A stretch of DNA of 9,455 nucleotides from Clostridia bacterium (GTDB lineage: Bacteria; Bacillota; Clostridia; Christensenellales; UBA1242). Made by a program: the position numbers and the translations under genes. Shown here one piece after another: positions 1-6,320 of the stretch; the first letter of the stretch is position 1; each line of letters begins with the position of its first letter. The notes beneath the pieces were generated by a model. The model was not told where the DNA came from. It saw nothing but the letters and a program-made list of their open reading frames with translations, and did no database searches. The stretch covers positions 1-9,455 of the forward strand of contig JAFTJJ010000018.1 in assembly GCA_017456465.1 (NCBI GenBank), given 5' to 3'.

Positions 1-372
1 AACAGTCCATCCCCTTGTTCCACAAAAAATAAACTTTCCAATTTTCAAACTGTCATTTTGAAGTGCTTTGATTGAGTCAGGAAGAACACTTCTCACACTT
101 GAAATCGACTTCCACCAATATTCATGATTTCCCTTGATGATGATTTTTGTTCCCTTGAGTTTGTGAAGTTCATCCAAATCAACCTTTGCTTCATCAAGCT
201 TCATTGCCCAGCTGATGTCTCCTGCCACAAGCACAATGTCATCTTTGCCGACAACAGCATTCCAGTTGCTCACAAAATTTTCAACATGGTTTTCCCAGTT
301 CCCGCCAAAAACATCCATTGGCTTGTCTGTGCCAAAAGAAAAGTGTGGATCACTAATCGCCCAAATCTTCAT
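1..372 (-). CDS. Metallophosphoesterase (COG1768-like predicted phosphohydrolase), 3' end beyond window
   Basis: The minus-strand frame opens with ATG at 372 and stays open to base 1, giving the first 124 residues; the C-terminal part lies outside the window. Motifs of the calcineurin-like metallophosphoesterase fold are visible: SDPHF with the metal ligands D8 and H10, AGDISW with D52, and KGNHEYWW with N82 and H83 (the commoner form is GNHD). CGTRGW at 117-122 is also typical of this subgroup. Such enzymes use two metal ions to hydrolyse phosphomono- or diesters; the substrate cannot be told from sequence. No signal peptide is seen, so it is probably cytoplasmic. The start overlaps the end of engB by 20 bp, with a GAGG Shine-Dalgarno a few bases upstream inside engB, so it is probably translated from the same message. 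Family call is firm, specific function unknown. Confidence 0.85.
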   Translation of the reverse strand, partial: MKIWAISDPHFSFGTDKPMDVFGGNWENHVENFVSNWNAVVGKDDIVLVAGDISWAMKLDEAKVDLDELHKLKGTKIIIKGNHEYWWKSISSVRSVLPDSIKALQNDSLKIGKFIFCGTRGWTV

Positions 373-973
373 TAGCCTCACCCTCACTTTTCAAAAATTG
401 CTCAAGTCTTTCATAAACCTTATCATAACCAGTCTTGGTCTCAGCACTTGTCACAAACACATTGCTTTTCCCAATCTTGAGCCCTGCTGCAATGTCTGTG
501 ATTTTGCGTGCAAGCTCACTTTTCTTGATTTTGTCAAGCTTTGTTGCAATCACAGTCACTGGAATGTTGTAGTGATAAAGATAATCCATCATCATTTGGT
601 CGAGTTTGCTTGGCTCGTGTCTGATGTCCACAAGCATGATGACCGCAACCAAATTTTGACTGTTTTCAAAATAACTGTCAATCATTCCTTCCCACTTGTC
701 TTTTTCAGATTTTCCTGCTTTTGCAAACCCATAGCCAGGAAGATCCACAAGCACAAATTTCTGGTCAATTTCAAAAAAGTTCACAAGCCTAGTTCTCCCT
801 GGTGTTGACGAAGTCTTTGCAAGCTTACCATTGTTACAAAAACCATTTATGAAGCTTGATTTCCCCACATTACTCCTGCCAACAATTGCAATTTCAGGCA
901 AAGAAAAACCTGCAAAATCTTTTGAAATTTTGCTTGCACTTGTAAGAAACTTTGCTTGTTTTACTTTTGTCAT
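353..973 (-). CDS. engB: Ribosome biogenesis GTP-binding protein EngB/YsxC
   Basis: This 206-residue protein is a TrmE-Era-EngA-YihA class GTPase of the usual length for the family. G-motifs are complete: G1 GRSNVGKSS at 32-40, the G2 region with TSSTPGRT at 54-61, G3 DLPGYG at 77-82, G4 TKLDK at 144-148 and G5 TSAET at 176-180. EngB proteins are usually essential and act in assembly of the large ribosomal subunit in the cytoplasm. The ATG at 973 is preceded by an AAAGGA Shine-Dalgarno about 8 bases upstream. It starts 21 bp after the stop of the transketolase C-subunit with no terminator between, so it is probably co-transcribed with the transketolase genes. The last 20 bp overlap the start of the metallophosphoesterase. 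The acidic tail (EGEANEDLGD) is within that overlap. Confidence 0.96.
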   Translation of the reverse strand: MTKVKQAKFLTSASKISKDFAGFSLPEIAIVGRSNVGKSSFINGFCNNGKLAKTSSTPGRTRLVNFFEIDQKFVLVDLPGYGFAKAGKSEKDKWEGMIDSYFENSQNLVAVIMLVDIRHEPSKLDQMMMDYLYHYNIPVTVIATKLDKIKKSELARKITDIAAGLKIGKSNVFVTSAETKTGYDKVYERLEQFLKSEGEANEDLGD

Positions 974-994
974 TGATTTTTCCTTTTGTTTGTT

Positions 995-1897
995 TTATTT
1001 CAAAGCCTTCAAAACGGCTTTTGCCACACTTTCAGCGTCCATTCCATATTGCTTTCTAAGATGATTTCTGTCACCCACAAGTGGCGCAAATTCATCCTGA
1101 ATTCCAATCATCTTGAACCCGCATTTGGCTGAGTTTTCAGCCAACACTTCAGCCACACTTGAGCCAAAACCGCCCACCACTGTGTGCTCTTCCATTGCCA
1201 CAATATACTTGTATTTTGCTGAAATGTCAAGTATTGCTTTGTCGGCTCTTGGCTTGATCACTGGAAAAGAATAAACCCCAGCTGAAACCCCTTTGCTTTT
1301 CAAAATCTCTGCAGCCGCGAGTGCCTCAGTCACGATCGCACCACTTGCCACAAACGCAACTTCAGTTCCAGAAATAATTTCAGAAACTCTGCACGCAGAA
1401 GAACCAAAGTCTCCCGCACTCTTTTTGTTCAGCCTCACATAGCATGGGCTTGTTGTCTCCATCATTTTCTTGGTGACACCTTTCATTTCTTTTGCTGTTG
1501 CTGGAGAAAACACACTCATGTTTGGCATGGCGCGGAGCGCTGACACGTCCTCAGTTGAATGATGTGAAAACCCAAGCTTTCCATACTCAAGACCCGCCCC
1601 AACAGAAATGATGTTCACATCCAAATTCATGTAACAAATGTCGTTCCTGATCATTTCAAGAACTCTCAAGGAATCAAAGTTTCCGATTGAATAAACAAAG
1701 ACTTTCTTGCCTTCCATCGCAAGCCCTGCAGCCACCAGCATCATGTTTTGCTCGGCAATTCCACAGTTGAAAAACCTGTCCGGAAACTTGTTCCAAAAAA
1801 CTTCCAAACAATTGCTTCCAAGGTCTCCAGAAAGAAGCACAATGTTTGGATTTTTCTCAGCCTCAAGAGTGAGGTCTTGAACAAAACTGTTTCTCAT
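995..1897 (-). CDS. Transketolase C-terminal subunit (split transketolase)
   Basis: The 300-residue protein matches the second half of transketolase: a pyrimidine-binding domain (about 1-165) followed by the transketolase C-terminal domain (about 175-300). GIAEQN at 46-51 holds the conserved Glu (E49) that activates the aminopyrimidine of thiamine diphosphate. YSIGNF (69-74) and GAGLEYGKLGFSHHSTED (100-117) are the typical substrate/TPP loop segments. It should form a heteromer with the N-terminal subunit encoded 2 bp upstream and transfer two-carbon ketol units between sugar phosphates. The start is fixed by an AAGGAGGG Shine-Dalgarno at 1906-1913, inside the end of the N-subunit gene. The RNDICY and SHHSTED wording recalls split transketolases found near sugar or polysaccharide genes as well as pentose-phosphate enzymes, so the physiological substrate is uncertain. 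Confidence 0.92.
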   Translation of the reverse strand: MRNSFVQDLTLEAEKNPNIVLLSGDLGSNCLEVFWNKFPDRFFNCGIAEQNMMLVAAGLAMEGKKVFVYSIGNFDSLRVLEMIRNDICYMNLDVNIISVGAGLEYGKLGFSHHSTEDVSALRAMPNMSVFSPATAKEMKGVTKKMMETTSPCYVRLNKKSAGDFGSSACRVSEIISGTEVAFVASGAIVTEALAAAEILKSKGVSAGVYSFPVIKPRADKAILDISAKYKYIVAMEEHTVVGGFGSSVAEVLAENSAKCGFKMIGIQDEFAPLVGDRNHLRKQYGMDAESVAKAVLKALK

Positions 1898-1899
1898 GA

Positions 1900-2703
1900 T
1901 TACTTCCCTCCTTGAACTTCTCTCAAGGCTTGCTCCAAAAGCTCACCCGAAACTGTCTTTCCGTGCCAAATGTTGTTGTTTTCCATGAAAGACACTCCCT
2001 TGCCCTTGATTGTCTCACAAATCACCGCTGTCGGCTGAGTTTTGTCGAACCAAGAAAGCGCTTTTTCAAGAGCCTTGTGGTCGTGCCCATTCACACTCAC
2101 ACACTTGAACCCAAAACTCTCCAAACTCGCCTTCATGTTTGACATGTCAATGATGTTCTTTGATTCTCCCAAACATTGAAGACGATTGTTGTCAATAATA
2201 AGTTTGAAATTTGAAAGCTTGTTTTGAGCCGCAAACATCACAGTTTCCCAAATGCTGCCCTCGTTCATTTCACCGTTTCCGCAAAGCACAAAAACTCTGA
2301 ATGGCTTTTTGTCCATTCTTGCAGCAAGCGCAAGCCCTGCACCAACTCCAGCACCATGCCCAAGTGAGCCCGTCGAAAACTCAACACCTGGGTTGTTCTT
2401 GTGTGACACATGACCAGAAAGCGTGCTGCCGTTTTTGACATATCCCGCCAGCTTCTCTCGCTCAAAATAACCACACTCAGCAAGAGTTGCATAAATGCAA
2501 GCCCCTGCATGCCCTTTCGACAAAATAAACCTGTCCCTGCTTGGATTCTCAGGATTTTTTGGATCGTGTTTCATCACATTTGCATAAAGCACTGCCACAA
2601 TGTCCGCAATCGACAAAATTGGTCCAATGTGCTCAGCAGGTCCATTGCTTGTCATCAAAAGCGCATCAGTGCGCACTTGTTTTGCTAACTCTTTGCTGTT
2701 CAT
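1900..2703 (-). CDS. Transketolase N-terminal (thiamine diphosphate-binding) subunit
   Basis: The 267-residue protein corresponds to the diphosphate-binding half of transketolase. Visible landmarks are HIG at 25-27, DRFILSKGHA at 57-66, SGHVSHKNNPGVE at 96-108, STGSLGHG at 110-117, and the TPP-motif segment CGNGEMNEGSIWE at 141-153 ending in DNN at 171-173. In almost all relatives I know, the first part reads GDG and its Asp binds the metal that holds the diphosphate; here it is GNG (N143, codon AAC), seen directly in the DNA. Otherwise the domain looks complete and the frame is intact. The partner subunit follows after 2 bp. An AAGGTGG Shine-Dalgarno at 2708-2714 supports the ATG at 2703. 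A cytoplasmic role in ketol transfer is expected, in the pentose phosphate pathway or a related sugar pathway. Confidence 0.92.
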   Translation of the reverse strand: MNSKELAKQVRTDALLMTSNGPAEHIGPILSIADIVAVLYANVMKHDPKNPENPSRDRFILSKGHAGACIYATLAECGYFEREKLAGYVKNGSTLSGHVSHKNNPGVEFSTGSLGHGAGVGAGLALAARMDKKPFRVFVLCGNGEMNEGSIWETVMFAAQNKLSNFKLIIDNNRLQCLGESKNIIDMSNMKASLESFGFKCVSVNGHDHKALEKALSWFDKTQPTAVICETIKGKGVSFMENNNIWHGKTVSGELLEQALREVQGGK

Positions 2704-2707
2704 ACTT

Positions 2708-2751
2708 CCACCTTTAATTTGTTTTATAATAATATATTACCAAACCCGCAA
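2708..2751 (-). promoter_or_regulatory. Possible promoter and ribosome-binding site of the transketolase-engB unit
   Basis: The AT-rich gap upstream of the transketolase N-subunit holds a good Shine-Dalgarno (AAGGTGG, 2708-2714). A TATAAA at 2723-2728 lies 17 bp from a poor TTGCGG at 2746-2751, but this would leave a very short leader; TATATT (2731-2736) and TATTAT alternatives exist without a clear -35. A promoter here is expected because a strong terminator lies just upstream, but the exact boxes are uncertain. Confidence 0.3.
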
Positions 2752-2773
2752 ATTTTTAGCAAATAAATAAGCA

Positions 2774-2813
2774 CAAAAAAATCCCACCTGCCAAAGTTTT
2801 GACAAATGGGATT
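2774..2813 (-). terminator. Intrinsic terminator after clpX
   Basis: On the minus strand AATCCCA (2807-2813) pairs with TGGGATT (2780-2786). The intervening bases continue the stem with several G-U pairs, leaving a loop of about four bases near AACT. A run of T follows directly (plus-strand A run 2775-2781). It begins 10 bp after the clpX stop and should close the tig-clpP-clpX transcript. Confidence 0.88.
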
Positions 2814-2823
2814 GATTATTTCA

Positions 2824-4206
2824 TTAAACCGCCTTTTCAGCAGGCTCTACGCTTGAAGTCTCTCTTCTCAAAATTGTTGTTTCGATTTCTTCTTGATTTT
2901 TCTCATCCTTGCAATTTGAAGAAAGAATAATTTTGTAAATGCTTGAATCGCTTGGAACTTTGTACATCAAAGGAAGCATTGTTTCTTCCATGATGGTGCG
3001 AAGTCCCCTCGCTCCGGTCTTGAGCTTGATTGCCTTCCTTGCAAAACAAGAAATTGCAGTGTTGTCAAACTCAAGAGAAACTCCGTCAATCGAGAACATC
3101 TTTTTGTATTGCTTCACAAGAGAATTTCTTGGTTCTGTGAGAATCCTTGAAAGCGATGCTTCGTCAAGGTCATTGAGGACAACAGTGATTGGAACACGCC
3201 CAATAAATTCAGGAATAAGCCCAAATTTCACAAGGTCGTCTGGTTGAATTTTTGCAAGCGTTTCTCCCGCATTCTTCTCTTCCTTGGTCTTCACGTTTGA
3301 ACCAAAACCAAGTGTTGAGTTGTCAAGCCTCTTTTCAATGATTTTGTCAAGTCCAACAAATGCCCCACCACAAATGAACAGGATGTTTGTTGTGTCAATG
3401 TTCAAACACTCTTGGTTTGGGTGCTTTCTGCCACCTTGTGGTGGAACAGATGCAACAGTGCTCTCCAAAATTTTCAAAAGCGATTGCTGCACGCCCTCAC
3501 CTGAAACATCGCGAGTGATTGACATGTTTTCAGACTTTCTGGCAATCTTGTCGATTTCATCGATGTAAATAATCCCGCGCTCAGCTCTCTTGATGTCATA
3601 GTCCGCATTTTGAATGAGCTTCAAAAGAATGTTCTCAACGTCGTCGCCGACATATCCAGCTTCAGTAAGCGTGGTTGCATCAGCTGTGGCAAATGGCACG
3701 TCCAAAATCTTTGCAAGAGTGCGCGCGAGCAGTGTCTTTCCACACCCAGTTGGGCCAAGCATCAAAACATTGCTCTTTTCAAGCTCCACATCTTCCATTT
3801 TCTTGTCAGATGTGCTCTTTTGCTTGATGTCAAGGGCATAGTTGATTCTCTTGTAGTGGTTATAAACCGAAACTGCAAGAACTTCTTTTGCTTTGTCTTG
3901 ACCAACAATATATCTGTCAAGCTCAGCCTTGATTTCTTCTGGCTTTGGAAGCGCAAGCTTTTCTTGCTTGTTTCTCTTTCGCTCTTCTTGCTTCAAAATC
4001 TCACTGCAAATCTTCACACAGTCGTCACAAATCCCGACTGTTCCAATTGGGTTTTCAACAATTGATTTGAATGCACCTTTTGGTCTTCCACAAAAGGCAC
4101 AACCTTTGTTGCGTGGACGGTTTCCATCGTTTCCACCACTGTTTCCAGTGCCTTGAATGTTTTCTCCGTTGTTGTTATTGTTGTTTCCGTTTTCGTTTTC
4201 TGACAT
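2824..4206 (-). CDS. clpX: ATP-dependent Clp protease ATP-binding subunit ClpX
   Basis: This 460-residue AAA+ unfoldase selects tagged or misfolded proteins, unfolds them with ATP and threads them into ClpP. The N-terminal four-Cys zinc domain has CAFC (36-39) and CDDC (60-63). The AAA+ core has Walker A GPTGCGKT (151-158), pore loop GYVG (185-188), Walker B IIYIDEIDK (213-221), the RKH loop (261-263), a ClpP-docking loop LGF (300-302, usually IGF), and sensor-2 GARGLR (399-404). The protein is about 40 residues longer than usual, mainly because residues 1-35 form an Asn/Gly-rich tail with a run of six Asn ahead of the zinc domain. The start at 4206 has an AGGAG Shine-Dalgarno at 4213-4217 and lies 14 bp after the clpP stop, consistent with one operon. 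The C-terminal tail is acidic and Glu-rich. Confidence 0.97.
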   Translation of the reverse strand: MSENENGNNNNNNGENIQGTGNSGGNDGNRPRNKGCAFCGRPKGAFKSIVENPIGTVGICDDCVKICSEILKQEERKRNKQEKLALPKPEEIKAELDRYIVGQDKAKEVLAVSVYNHYKRINYALDIKQKSTSDKKMEDVELEKSNVLMLGPTGCGKTLLARTLAKILDVPFATADATTLTEAGYVGDDVENILLKLIQNADYDIKRAERGIIYIDEIDKIARKSENMSITRDVSGEGVQQSLLKILESTVASVPPQGGRKHPNQECLNIDTTNILFICGGAFVGLDKIIEKRLDNSTLGFGSNVKTKEEKNAGETLAKIQPDDLVKFGLIPEFIGRVPITVVLNDLDEASLSRILTEPRNSLVKQYKKMFSIDGVSLEFDNTAISCFARKAIKLKTGARGLRTIMEETMLPLMYKVPSDSSIYKIILSSNCKDEKNQEEIETTILRRETSSVEPAEKAV

Positions 4207-4220
4207 TGTTCGCTCCTGCC

Positions 4221-4826
4221 TTACATTTTTGATGGTCTTTTGTCAAAAATTCTGTCCACAAGACCGTATTCAAGCGCCTCTTCTGCTGTCATGTAGTTGT
4301 CACGGTCTGTGTCTTTTTCAACTTGCTCGAATGTCTTGTTGCTGTTTGAAGCAAGAATTTTGTTCAGCTTCTTTTTGGTTCTCACAATGTGCTCAGCAGT
4401 GATCACAATGTCACTTGCTTGACCTTGCGCCCCACCAAGAGGCTGGTGAATCATCACTTCACTGTTTGCAAGGGCATATCTCTTGCCCTTTGCTCCACTT
4501 GAAAGCAGAACCGCTGCCATTGAAGCACAAATTCCAACACAAGTTGTGCAAACGTCACACTTGATGTAGTTCATTGTGTCATAAATTGCAAGCCCAGCAG
4601 TCACACTGCCACCAGGACTGTTGATATACATCATGATGTCCTTTTCAGGATCTTTTCCTTCAAGGTAGATGAGCTGAGCCACAACAGTGTTTGCAACAGC
4701 GTCATTGATTTCACCAGAAAGGAAAATGATTCTGTCTTCAAGAAGCCTTGAATAAATGTCATAAGATCTCTCGCCCCTGTTTGTTTGTTCAACAACCATA
4801 GGCACGAGTGTGTTTTTTTCGTTCAT
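4221..4826 (-). CDS. clpP: ATP-dependent Clp protease proteolytic subunit ClpP
   Basis: The 201-residue serine peptidase (family S14) assembles into a tetradecameric barrel in the cytoplasm and degrades proteins delivered by ClpX or other Clp ATPases. The catalytic triad is complete: Ser102 in GICASMAA (98-105), His127 in MIHQP (125-129) and Asp176 in DTDRDNYM (172-179). The oxyanion-loop segment NSPGGSV is at 69-75. Length is normal and the start is supported by a GAGG Shine-Dalgarno about ten bases upstream. It lies 42 bp downstream of tig and 14 bp upstream of clpX, so ATPase and protease should be made together. The cluster of cysteines at 90-100 (C90, C93, C96, C100) just before the active site is slightly unusual, but no metal site is implied. 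Confidence 0.97.
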   Translation of the reverse strand: MNEKNTLVPMVVEQTNRGERSYDIYSRLLEDRIIFLSGEINDAVANTVVAQLIYLEGKDPEKDIMMYINSPGGSVTAGLAIYDTMNYIKCDVCTTCVGICASMAAVLLSSGAKGKRYALANSEVMIHQPLGGAQGQASDIVITAEHIVRTKKKLNKILASNSNKTFEQVEKDTDRDNYMTAEEALEYGLVDRIFDKRPSKM

Positions 4827-4868
4827 AATTCATACCTCATCAAAGAATTATTTTTTGTTTTTGATTAA

Positions 4869-6155
4869 TTATACAATCTTGTTCAAATCTTTAATCACTT
4901 TGATAACTTTTTCGCTAATAATAGTGTTTTTCAAATATTCTTCTTGACCTTTCACAACTGTCTTTTTGAGTTCTTCAACAGTTTTGCCCATTCTTGGCGC
5001 AAGCTCTTCAAGCTTCGCGTCAATGTCAGCCTCAGTCACTTCAATCTTTTCTGCTTTCACAATTTCCTCAAGAACAAGTGTTGTCTTCACAGCATTCTTT
5101 GCCTCATCTTTTCTTGAGTCTCTGTATGCTTCCATGCTTGAACCAGTGTATGCAAGATAGTCCTCAAACTTGAGTCCTTGATAAGCAAGTCTGTTTTGAA
5201 CATCTTCAACCATGCGGTCAAGTTGGTTTTCAACCATAACAGCTGGGATTTCAACTTCTGAAGCGTCCACGATTTTTTTGATAAGCTCGTTTTCAGCGTC
5301 AACATCAGCATGATGCTCTTTGTGCTCTTTAATGTGCTTCTTGATGTCGGCTTTGAGCTCTTCAAGAGTCGAAAATTCTGTTGTGTCAGCAGCAAATTCG
5401 TCATTCAATTCTGGAAGTTGCTTTTCACGAATTCCAAGCAATTTCACTGCAAACACTGCAGGCTTTCCTGCAAGAGCCTCACTGTGATATGCCTCAGGGA
5501 AAGTAACATTCAAGTCTTTTTCTTCACCAATGGTCATTCCAACCATCTGCTCTTCAAAACCTTCAATGAAAGTGTGAGAACCAAGCTCAAGCTCTTGGTC
5601 TTCTGCTGTTCCGCCGTCAAACTTCACTCCGTCAACTGATCCAGAATAGTTAAGGTTCACAAGGTCTCCGTTCTTTGCTGCTCTGTCAGTCACTTCAACA
5701 AAACGCGCGTGCTTTTCTTGCATGCTCTTGAGTTCACCTTCAACTTCAGGTGCAGAAACACTCACTTTTCTCTTCTTTACTTCGAGCCCCTTGTACTCGC
5801 CAAGCTTTACTTCTGGAAGGAGTGTCACAGTTGCAGTGAACTTCACGCCTTCTTTTGTGAATGACTTAACGTCAATTTCAGGATAGTCAACTGGGAAAAT
5901 ATCAGCTTCCTTGTCAAGCATTTCTTGGTAAACTCTTGGACACATCTCATTGAATGCATCTTCATAGAAAAGATATTCGCCAAAAGTTTTCTCAAGAACA
6001 CTTCTTGGAACTTTGCCTTTTCTGAATCCGTCAATGTTGTATCTGCCTTTGTTTTTGTTGTACGCATTTTCAACTTCTTTTTCCCACTCTTTTGCATCAA
6101 GTGAGAATTCAATCACAATTTTTCCGTCTTTTTTTTCGCCACGTGTATATTTCAT
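4869..6155 (-). CDS. tig: Trigger factor (ribosome-associated chaperone and peptidyl-prolyl isomerase)
   Basis: From the ATG at 6155 the protein has 428 residues, the normal family size. The ribosome-binding domain carries the signature GFRKGKVP at 43-50, which contacts ribosomal protein L23 at the exit tunnel. An FKBP-type isomerase domain runs from about 163 to 245 (GDLVNLNYSG, then FDGGTAEDQELELGS and FIEGFEEQMVGM). The helical, Lys/Glu-rich chaperone domain is built from the rest of the chain. A further in-frame ATG at 6176 would add seven residues (MDKKENK), but it lacks a Shine-Dalgarno, whereas AAGGAG at 6162-6167 is ideally placed for 6155. tig is first in the operon with clpP and clpX, under a strong promoter at 6209-6238. 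This links co-translational folding with degradation of failed products. Confidence 0.96.
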   Translation of the reverse strand: MKYTRGEKKDGKIVIEFSLDAKEWEKEVENAYNKNKGRYNIDGFRKGKVPRSVLEKTFGEYLFYEDAFNEMCPRVYQEMLDKEADIFPVDYPEIDVKSFTKEGVKFTATVTLLPEVKLGEYKGLEVKKRKVSVSAPEVEGELKSMQEKHARFVEVTDRAAKNGDLVNLNYSGSVDGVKFDGGTAEDQELELGSHTFIEGFEEQMVGMTIGEEKDLNVTFPEAYHSEALAGKPAVFAVKLLGIREKQLPELNDEFAADTTEFSTLEELKADIKKHIKEHKEHHADVDAENELIKKIVDASEVEIPAVMVENQLDRMVEDVQNRLAYQGLKFEDYLAYTGSSMEAYRDSRKDEAKNAVKTTLVLEEIVKAEKIEVTEADIDAKLEELAPRMGKTVEELKKTVVKGQEEYLKNTIISEKVIKVIKDLNKIV

Positions 6156-6161
6156 TTTGTT

Positions 6162-6167
6162 CTCCTT
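6162..6167 (-). promoter_or_regulatory. Ribosome-binding site that fixes the tig start
   Basis: AAGGAG lies six bases upstream of the ATG at 6155 and inside the seven-codon extension that would result from the ATG at 6176. It therefore favours the shorter trigger factor. Confidence 0.8.
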
Positions 6168-6208
6168 TTTGTCCATGTATAAGTATATATAATATTACAT
6201 GCTCTGCC

Positions 6209-6238
6209 ATTATATAGCACTCATGCCCCGCTTGTCAA
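6209..6238 (-). promoter_or_regulatory. Sigma-A type promoter of the tig-clpP-clpX operon
   Basis: On the minus strand a consensus -35 TTGACA (6233-6238) and a consensus -10 TATAAT (6209-6214) are separated by 18 bp. Transcription would start near 6202 and leave a leader of roughly 45-50 bases before the tig ATG at 6155. I see no CIRCE inverted repeat and no CtsR-like tandem heptamer around it, so expression may be largely constitutive. Confidence 0.85.
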
Positions 6239-6273
6239 GTTTTCGTGCAAATCCAACCAAACAATTGACAAAC

Positions 6274-6306
6274 AAAAAAGACACAAGATTTTGTTTTCCT
6301 TGTGCC
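6274..6306 (-). terminator. Intrinsic terminator after the beta-helix repeat gene
   Basis: On the minus strand GGCACAAG (6299-6306) pairs with CTTGTGTC (6280-6287), with one G-U pair and an 11-base loop. Six T follow (plus-strand A run 6274-6279). It starts about 14 bp after the stop codon at 6321 and separates the large surface gene from the tig promoter. The remainder of the gap 6156-6320 holds only that promoter and the tig leader. Confidence 0.85.
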
Positions 6307-6320
6307 TTTGAAAGACATTG

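Noticed and set aside
215..808. A 197-codon plus-strand open frame opposite engB
   Set aside because: It is the antisense shadow of a well-conserved GTPase gene; its product is Cys/His/Phe-rich, matches no domain I recognise, and no clear promoter or Shine-Dalgarno precedes it.
4827..4873. Possible separate clpP promoter or terminator in the 42-bp tig-clpP gap (TATAAT at 4868-4873, weak ATCAAA/TTTGAT pairing)
   Set aside because: No -35 box lies at proper distance from the TATAAT, which overlaps the tig stop, and the weak hairpin has a long loop and no following T-run.
6156..6176. ATG at 6176 as the tig start (435 residues)
   Set aside because: It has no Shine-Dalgarno, while AAGGAG sits correctly for the ATG at 6155, which also gives the standard family N-terminus with GFRKGKVP at 43-50.
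6177..6320. CtsR or CIRCE heat-shock operator near the tig promoter
   Set aside because: No tandem GGTCAAA-like heptamers or 9-bp inverted repeat with a 9-bp spacer could be found around the promoter.
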